Part shown: one piece after another, positions 59,388 to 64,000 of the stretch
Layout: each line of letters opens with the position of its first letter
Numbering within the stretch: position 1 is the first letter of the stretch
NCBI GenBank assembly: GCA_965249225.1
Contig: CBDFLT010000009.1
Span: 853,651-917,650, forward strand
Reading direction: 5' to 3'
DNA: 64,000 nt
Source: CBDFLT01 sp965249225
GTDB taxonomy: Bacteria > Chloroflexota > Dehalococcoidia > Lucifugimonadales > G963668185
The notes under the pieces: model-generated
What the model saw: the letters and a program-made list of their open reading frames with translations, nothing else
Told to the model about the DNA's origin: nothing
Databases searched by the model: none
Made by a program: the position numbers and the translations under genes

Positions 59388-59900
59388 CGGTGACCTCCTT
59401 TCTTGCAAAAGTTGGCAAGGGCTTGGTCACCGATGCTGAGCGTACTCAAGGCGGTCCCGTTGGGCACTCATAGAGACCGCTAGGGGTCCGATGGGGCACA
59501 GAGGGTGCTATTGAAGAATCAGGTACAGGGACACAAATTCAATGCCACTGGACGCAGTATAACACAGGCGACGACAGGACTGCGGGCTACAACCGGATCC
59601 AATGACAATTGATTTCGAGTTTGCCTTATCGGGCATAGCTGCTCCGAAAAGGCGTATGCTCCTCCAGCTTTGGAATGGCTGCTGACATAGGCTGCTCTGA
59701 AAGGAAATCCTTGTGGAAAGGACAGCAAGCAAAGAACGGTACCGGTGTGTTCAAGTCCCCATCTCCACCGGTGGTCGCGAACGAGATCGCATAGGAGACA
59801 TTACCGGCCGTGGCCTAGAAGCGGACTTGATCTGAGCATTCCACAGGGTTGGCCCGGGCCCAACCCTGTCGCCACTTTCTCTTCTGTCGCCGTCAGGTGG
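59388..59900. other. Intergenic region with a tmRNA-3'-end-like segment
   Basis: No protein gene supported in 513 bp. At 59745-59769 the sequence GTGTGTTCAAGTCCCC ATCTCCACC resembles the T-arm and acceptor end of tmRNA, but the T-stem pairs poorly and no 5' half or tag-coding region was found, so it is at most a remnant or attachment site. Confidence 0.35.
59843..59869 (-). terminator. Hairpin after the DUF2182 gene
   Basis: A perfect 10-bp stem ACAGGGTTGG/CCAACCCTGT with a 7-nt loop, about 30 bp beyond the stop codon; no T-run. Confidence 0.6.
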
Positions 59901-60704
59901 CTAGGCTGCTGCCACCGCAAGGAACCACACTCCCCCGCCCACTAGCACTGAGCCCGTGGTCCAGCTTAGCCAGTTCCCACGAGGCCCGGTCGGCACTGCC
60001 TTCTCCAACAGCATGTACGCGGCGATCCCTGCCATCCAGAGGAGGTTCATAACACCCGCCACAAACATGAGGCCCATGAGGAACCAGCAGCAGCCCAGGC
60101 AGTAGGCTCCGTGGCGAAGCCCCATGCTGAGAGCGCCACCGGAGCCGTCCCGCCACTCCGAAATGACGAATCCCATCGGGGTACGGCACTGATTTACGCA
60201 CACGTACTTCAGCGGGGTCCACTGGAACAGCCCAGCGGCGATGAGGAGAGCGCCCCCGAGTGCGGGCGTCACGCTCCCCATCATGGAGGTCATGAGCGCG
60301 GCCTGGTGCAGGCCCCACTGCGACAGAGCGGCGACCAAGGCGAAGCCGAACCAGATCACTAGGTAGCCGCTCAGGAATGCGACCGTCGGAACGAAAGGCC
60401 TCTTCTGGTCTCGGCGGTCGCGGTTCACGCGGGCGAAGATGAGGATCATCGGCGCGGCCGTGGGCACCATCATCGCGATCATCATCACGGCCCACATCAG
60501 GTACATCAGGCCAAAATCGACCGCAGTCCATGGTATGACCTGGGGGCCGTCGACTCCGATCGACATTCCCATGCCGCCGCGCGTGTTGCCCCAAGAGAGG
60601 TAGGCTATGTGGGCCCATGCCAGGGCCGAGACGACTCCCAGACCGCCCAGCACAATGCCGCGGTCGCGCCTGAAGACTGACTCCAGAACGGTCCTCTTTT
60701 GCAC
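59901..60704 (-). CDS. DUF2182 membrane protein
   Basis: About 267 residues from GTG 60704, 13 bp after the DUF1326 stop; the frame extends to 60785 but would overlap that gene. About seven spans. Family motifs are LMYLMWAVMMIAMMVPTAAPMILIF, CVNQCRTPMGFV and LRHGAYCLGCCWFLMGLMFVAGVMNLLWM, whose Cys, His and Met residues suggest metal or redox chemistry in the membrane. Second gene of a two-gene operon. The family is described as a predicted metal-binding integral membrane protein; function unproven. Confidence 0.88.
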   Translation of the reverse strand: MQKRTVLESVFRRDRGIVLGGLGVVSALAWAHIAYLSWGNTRGGMGMSIGVDGPQVIPWTAVDFGLMYLMWAVMMIAMMVPTAAPMILIFARVNRDRRDQKRPFVPTVAFLSGYLVIWFGFALVAALSQWGLHQAALMTSMMGSVTPALGGALLIAAGLFQWTPLKYVCVNQCRTPMGFVISEWRDGSGGALSMGLRHGAYCLGCCWFLMGLMFVAGVMNLLWMAGIAAYMLLEKAVPTGPRGNWLSWTTGSVLVGGGVWFLAVAAA

Positions 60705-60717
60705 GGGCCAGTTCTCG

Positions 60718-61323
60718 CTACGGGCCTTTATAGGTGAACGGCGACATGAACCCGTTCTTGCCCGAAAGCTCCCAGTCCATGCCATGGTCGTGGTAGCTCA
60801 GCTTGCCAGACCGAGCGACAACAATGGGCTCGCCTGGGACGATACCCAGCGGGTTCCCACTGACCCTGACCTCGGCTCCTCCACCGCCTTCGACGGCCGC
60901 GATGTCGACTTCGGCAACGTTGCCGACCTTCAAGCTGCGATTTTTGCCGTCAGCTTTATACTCAATGGGAACGCTACTGATTCCGACAATCTCACCTATG
61001 TGCTCCGCCAACACTGCGAAGTGTCCGCCGGCACTCCCGCCGAAGATCTGGCCGATCGCGCCGCTCTGGTCCTCCGTGGCCCGCTCGTCGATATACAAGG
61101 CTGCCTTCCACTTAACGTCTACCATGCGACCTGGCGAGTGTACCGCCAGTGCCACGTTGAGTCCGCCGAGATCGACGCCGTTCATGTTGCCTTGATCGAT
61201 GTGCCAAGCGACAAGCAACGTGCACTCGCCCGTCGTGGGTGGGCTCAGGAACACGCAAGGGCACGCCGCTTCACAGTTACACGATTCGAAGTAATTTCCG
61301 GAGATCGTCCAGCTATCGGCCAT
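60718..61323 (-). CDS. DUF1326 protein
   Basis: A 201-residue soluble protein. The N-terminal WTISGNYFESCNCEAACPCVF carries the conserved CxC and CPC cysteines; later VDVKWKAALYIDERATEDQSGAIGQIFGGSAGG and the C-terminal HDHGMDWELSGKNGFMSPF are typical. The Cys motif resembles a metal- or thiol-handling site. First gene of the operon with DUF2182, behind a good promoter. ATG start; ribosome site AAGGGG 8 nt upstream. Confidence 0.9.
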   Translation of the reverse strand: MADSWTISGNYFESCNCEAACPCVFLSPPTTGECTLLVAWHIDQGNMNGVDLGGLNVALAVHSPGRMVDVKWKAALYIDERATEDQSGAIGQIFGGSAGGHFAVLAEHIGEIVGISSVPIEYKADGKNRSLKVGNVAEVDIAAVEGGGGAEVRVSGNPLGIVPGEPIVVARSGKLSYHDHGMDWELSGKNGFMSPFTYKGP

Positions 61324-61374
61324 GATGCTAACCCCTTTGCTGATCGTCTTCGCGCTTTTGCTCTACTCAGCGCC

Positions 61375-61403
61375 ATTTTATGTCCGACACTGGTCCTAGT
61401 CAA
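61375..61403 (-). promoter_or_regulatory. Promoter of the DUF1326-DUF2182 operon
   Basis: Minus strand: TTGACT (61398-61403), 17-bp spacer, TAAAAT (61375-61380), about 50 bp upstream of the ATG. Confidence 0.8.
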
Positions 61404-61505
61404 CGTAGCTCACCCGGTGGGCCCCATCGTCGCAGACCAATGCTGGTAGAGGAAGTCCGGTAAATCGAAGAGAAGGGGACGAGACCGAAGCCGGCGAGCG
61501 CTCTA

Positions 61506-62276
61506 GTGCTGCGCATGTTCGGGCACCTGAGCAACAAGAATGCGATTATCACGCCGAACGTGTTGCTCCTTCCCAACCCGGGCGACTATCTGCTCTTCGC
61601 GCTAGGGGAAAACCCCGATGGAACGTATGGATCGGGTCCGGAGGGTCTCCTGAATGTCGATGGCGAGAAGGTAGTGCACATCGACGGTGTACCCTTCGCG
61701 ACGGAGACATCGCCCGAACAGCTTATCCAGGACATCAGGGACGCGGCATTGACGAGAGTCCTGAAGGCCGAGCTGGCGGCACCGGACCCGCTGTCGCTAC
61801 CTGAGGCGGCCGTGCCGATGGACCTGGGAGACGTTAAGCTTCCAGAAGACGCCGACTCTATCGTCTCCCTGTTCAATCGGCTGCCCCGCGAGCTGGCGGG
61901 CGGGGAGCGCACCCCTCGGCTGGATGAGACGGGGCCTTCGAGGTTGACCGCTGCCTACGGGCAGCTGCCCAAGGACGGATGCTCTTCCGTCCGTCTCCAG
62001 GTCGAGGGCCTGTCCTCCGGCGAGTTCTTCCCCGCGGACTGGACGGCCGACCGCTTAGTCGCGTGGTGGGGTCTTGGCGCCGACCGGGACCTAGAGGACC
62101 TCGGGAGGTACGGCGACCTCTTCTGGGTGAGATGGGACACCACATGCCGCTCCGCACCGTCGACACAGAGCTATCCAGTGTCGACTCTGACCTGGGGGAA
62201 AGCCGGCAGCCGCTGGGTGTTCTCGATCGTGGCCGGAAGCTCTGAAGACCTGCCGAGCTGGCAGCAGCCTTCGTAG
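61506..62276 (+). CDS. Hypothetical protein
   Basis: 256 residues from a GTG without a clear ribosome site; the frame is open 45 bp further back without another start, so the N-terminus could be lost. The sequence begins RMFGHLSNKNAIITPNVLLLPNPGDYLLFALGENPDG, suggesting a beta-rich fold, then a long Pro/Asp-rich middle and a C-terminal half with QLPKDGCSSVRLQVEGLSSG, FFPADWTADRLVAWWGLGAD and RWDTTC. No signal peptide or membrane span at this start. Not recognised. It is divergent from the DUF1326 operon. Confidence 0.6.
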   Translation: MLRMFGHLSNKNAIITPNVLLLPNPGDYLLFALGENPDGTYGSGPEGLLNVDGEKVVHIDGVPFATETSPEQLIQDIRDAALTRVLKAELAAPDPLSLPEAAVPMDLGDVKLPEDADSIVSLFNRLPRELAGGERTPRLDETGPSRLTAAYGQLPKDGCSSVRLQVEGLSSGEFFPADWTADRLVAWWGLGADRDLEDLGRYGDLFWVRWDTTCRSAPSTQSYPVSTLTWGKAGSRWVFSIVAGSSEDLPSWQQPS

Positions 62277-62506
62277 TCGCCGCCGAGTAGATCCCGCCTC
62301 ACATACCTCCTCACCTCAAGGCGCAGAAAGCGCGGGGCTGGCGCGAGCTGCCTCTACTGAACGGTCACGGAACCGGTGCCCGTGTAGTTTATACGGTGGG
62401 TGGTGTATGACGCCCCGGCTAGAGGTTGCCGATTCCCCTAGCCCTGAACGACAGCCGTCTCGATGGCGGTGTCTGCGGTCGCCACGGCGACCGAGCCATA
62501 GAGCGG

Positions 62507-62880
62507 TCAACGTCGCTTGTAGGTCTCGACCAGGTCGTGGGCCTGTGCCTCCGTCGGTCCCGCAAGCTCGAAGCGCATTCGCACCTTGTCGTAGACCGAG
62601 TGCACCTCGGGGGCGGCCTCCGAGTCGCGAGTGCCTCGATGGCCACGTCGATACGCTGCAGGGGGATGTCGTCCTCGTGCGCCAGCCGCTCCAGCATCAG
62701 CGCGCCGCACGCGGTGATGCCCGACAGGAACGCTTCCGCCGCGGTGATGGCCTCGTTGGGCCCTCCGTGGTAGTCAGCGTCGTCCATGACGATGTGGTTG
62801 CCGCCCGCGCTGGATATGCAGCGTCCTCGGGTGCCGCTGTTTTGGGAGCGGGCTTTGACGACTATGTACCGATCGGCCAT
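62507..62880 (-). pseudogene. OsmC-family protein gene with a frameshift
   Basis: From ATG 62880 (GGGAGG upstream): MADRYIVVKARSQN, EAITAAEAFLSGITACGALMLERLAHEDD (the Cys of the OsmC active site) and RIDVAIEAL. One base appears missing near 62625-62633; the next frame supplies the rest, RDSEAAPEVHSVYDKVRMRFELAGPTEAQAHDLVETYKRR, ending at 62507. Intact, about 125 residues, a dimeric thiol peroxidase that detoxifies organic hydroperoxides. It lies 33 bp downstream of the stress-protein gene on the same strand. Confidence 0.82.
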
Positions 62881-62913
62881 TTCACACCTCCCGACTTAGT
62901 TGTCGGCGACTCT

Positions 62914-63849
62914 CTATGTGCTCTTGTCAGTCCTCTTTGGTGGCATCACCACCAGTATGGGGTCTCCGGTGCCGCGTACAAGCGTCTCAGCGACGCTTCC
63001 CTGCTTCCAGCGGGTGCCGGTGTGGGTCGCCAGGGCGATGATGTCGTGGGGGTCCGCGTAGGAACGCTCGACCAGGCTCATAGCGGGGTGGCCGGTCAAA
63101 ACCTCCCATCGCACGTCCAGTCCGTTGGCACGGAGCTTTTCACCAACGGCTTCCAGGTACTCGGTGGCCTCTCCTTCCTGTGCTTCCACTTCTTCTTCTT
63201 CCTCGCCCTCGGCGACCGTCACGAAGCTGCCCATCCAGAGAGAGCCCCTGGCCTCGACGACCCGGACCAGCAGTATTTTTAGCGATAACTTCCGCGCCAG
63301 TTCCTCCGCATAGGGCAACGCGGCCTCAGCGAGACGAGAGCCATCGAGCGGCAACAGGATCTTGGACATTCCAGGCTCTATCGACCTCCAGACGGCCCTG
63401 AGCCAGGCCGTGCTGCCTATGTATATCGCGGCCTTCTCCGGGGTGATCGTGAGGACCGGTATCGGCGAAGAGTGGACTACCTTGTCGGTGACGCTGCCCA
63501 GTGTACCAATGGCCGTCACCCTCCTGCCGCGGGTGGTCATGGCTATGAGATCGCATCCTCGACGCTCCGCTGCCTCGGCGATCTGCTCGGCGGGCCGGCC
63601 CAAAGCAACGACGACCTCGGTCCGCACTTTGTCCTGTGCCAGCCGGTCTGCGACTGCCTGAAGGCGCTTTTCCGCCTCTTTTTCCGCCGTCTCGACCAGT
63701 TGAGAGCGGTCCGCATCGGGGGTGCTCGCTTCCACCGTCGAAAAGAGCACAAGCGGTATGTCGAGACCCTTGGCGATCTGAGACACATAGGGAAGGATGA
63801 GCTCCGCAACATCGGAGCCGTCCAGGGGGACCAACACCTTCCTAAACAA
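62914..63849 (-). CDS. Tandem universal stress protein
   Basis: 311 residues with two UspA domains: 1-137 (KVLVPLDGSDVAELILPYV; ATP-loop region MTTRGRRVTAIGTLGSVTDKVVHSSPIPVLTI) and about 160-305 (KILLPLDGSRLAEAALPYAEEL; ATHTGTRWKQGSVAETLVRGTGDPILVV). A Glu-rich segment (EGEEEEEVEAQEGEATEYLEAV) inside the second domain is unusual. The TTG start has GAGGTGA 5 nt upstream. Cytosolic, nucleotide-binding, linked to stress survival; followed by the OsmC gene. Confidence 0.9.
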   Translation of the reverse strand: MFRKVLVPLDGSDVAELILPYVSQIAKGLDIPLVLFSTVEASTPDADRSQLVETAEKEAEKRLQAVADRLAQDKVRTEVVVALGRPAEQIAEAAERRGCDLIAMTTRGRRVTAIGTLGSVTDKVVHSSPIPVLTITPEKAAIYIGSTAWLRAVWRSIEPGMSKILLPLDGSRLAEAALPYAEELARKLSLKILLVRVVEARGSLWMGSFVTVAEGEEEEEVEAQEGEATEYLEAVGEKLRANGLDVRWEVLTGHPAMSLVERSYADPHDIIALATHTGTRWKQGSVAETLVRGTGDPILVVMPPKRTDKST

Positions 63850-64000
63850 CCGCTGTCACCTCGCTGCGTGAGAGCACACCGCCGTCGTTTCGCTCAAGGG
63901 TGGACTTAGCGAAGGGCCTCCTCATCCATTTTATACTCCCTCTTACCATCGTGTATTGGCGTTTTGATCGGCAAAATGTCGGCGGAGTCGCTGCATCCCT
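63850..64000. other. Upstream region of the stress-protein gene
   Basis: Contains a minus-strand TATAAA near 63931-63936 without a recognisable -35. No gene start seen before the window ends. Confidence 0.35.

Overview
The window looks like chromosome of a GC-rich, probably uncultured bacterium, most likely Chloroflexota (SAR202/Dehalococcoidia-like). That is an inference from lipoprotein substrate-binding proteins with Val-Glu-Lys-Glu-Val stalks, an F420-type luciferase-like oxidoreductase, stacks of paralogous dehydrogenases, and paired DUF1800, DUF1326/DUF2182 and MoxR/DUF58/transglutaminase genes. No rRNA, complete tRNA, CRISPR array, phage or plasmid backbone was recognised. Recognisable promoters are sigma-70-like (TTGACA, 16-17 bp, TATAAT-like), and several genes have strong rho-independent terminator hairpins.

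Layout. 1-10.7 kb: four paralogous lipoprotein solute-binding proteins with no transporter subunits beside them, interleaved with a cupredoxin-like lipoprotein, a permease fused to FG-GAP repeats and an ASPIC/UnbV domain, a 45-residue membrane peptide and two SDR oxidoreductases. 10.9-15.3 kb: a DUF1905/YdeI-like protein and three tandem zinc-type alcohol dehydrogenases, the third frameshifted; all three have Asp where the catalytic-zinc His is expected. 15.8-21.8 kb: two alternative sigma-70 factors flanking a quinone-oxidoreductase-like protein, an LLM oxidoreductase and an alpha/beta hydrolase. 21.9-28.9 kb: an ABC exporter pair, a split D-glutamate-cyclase-like gene pair, a PAS-LuxR regulator, an amidase and a cupin.

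29-57 kb is shaped by four near-identical copies (A-D) of one 1.54-kb IS3-type insertion sequence, plus a 112-bp end fragment. They truncate or split neighbouring genes: an acidic protein (A), a LamG protein and an unknown protein (B), pntB (C), and a bicupin lipoprotein (D, with a 4-bp target duplication TACA). Between them lie a MoxR-DUF58-transglutaminase operon whose transglutaminase lacks the catalytic Cys, the soluble transhydrogenase sthA, an RRM protein behind a triple 21-bp repeat, two DUF1800 proteins around an NHL propeller, a DMT exporter, a doubly frameshifted cyclase, acetyl-CoA synthetase with a SixA-like phosphatase, and small membrane or cytosolic proteins. 57-64 kb: an MFS exporter, a zinc-ribbon protein, a DUF1326-DUF2182 operon, an unknown protein, and a universal stress protein followed by a frameshifted OsmC gene.

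Single-base frame breaks are frequent (third ADH, OsmC, cyclase, IS copies A and B), and two genes lack a normal start codon. This may be real decay or residual assembly error, and it limits confidence in the pseudogene calls.
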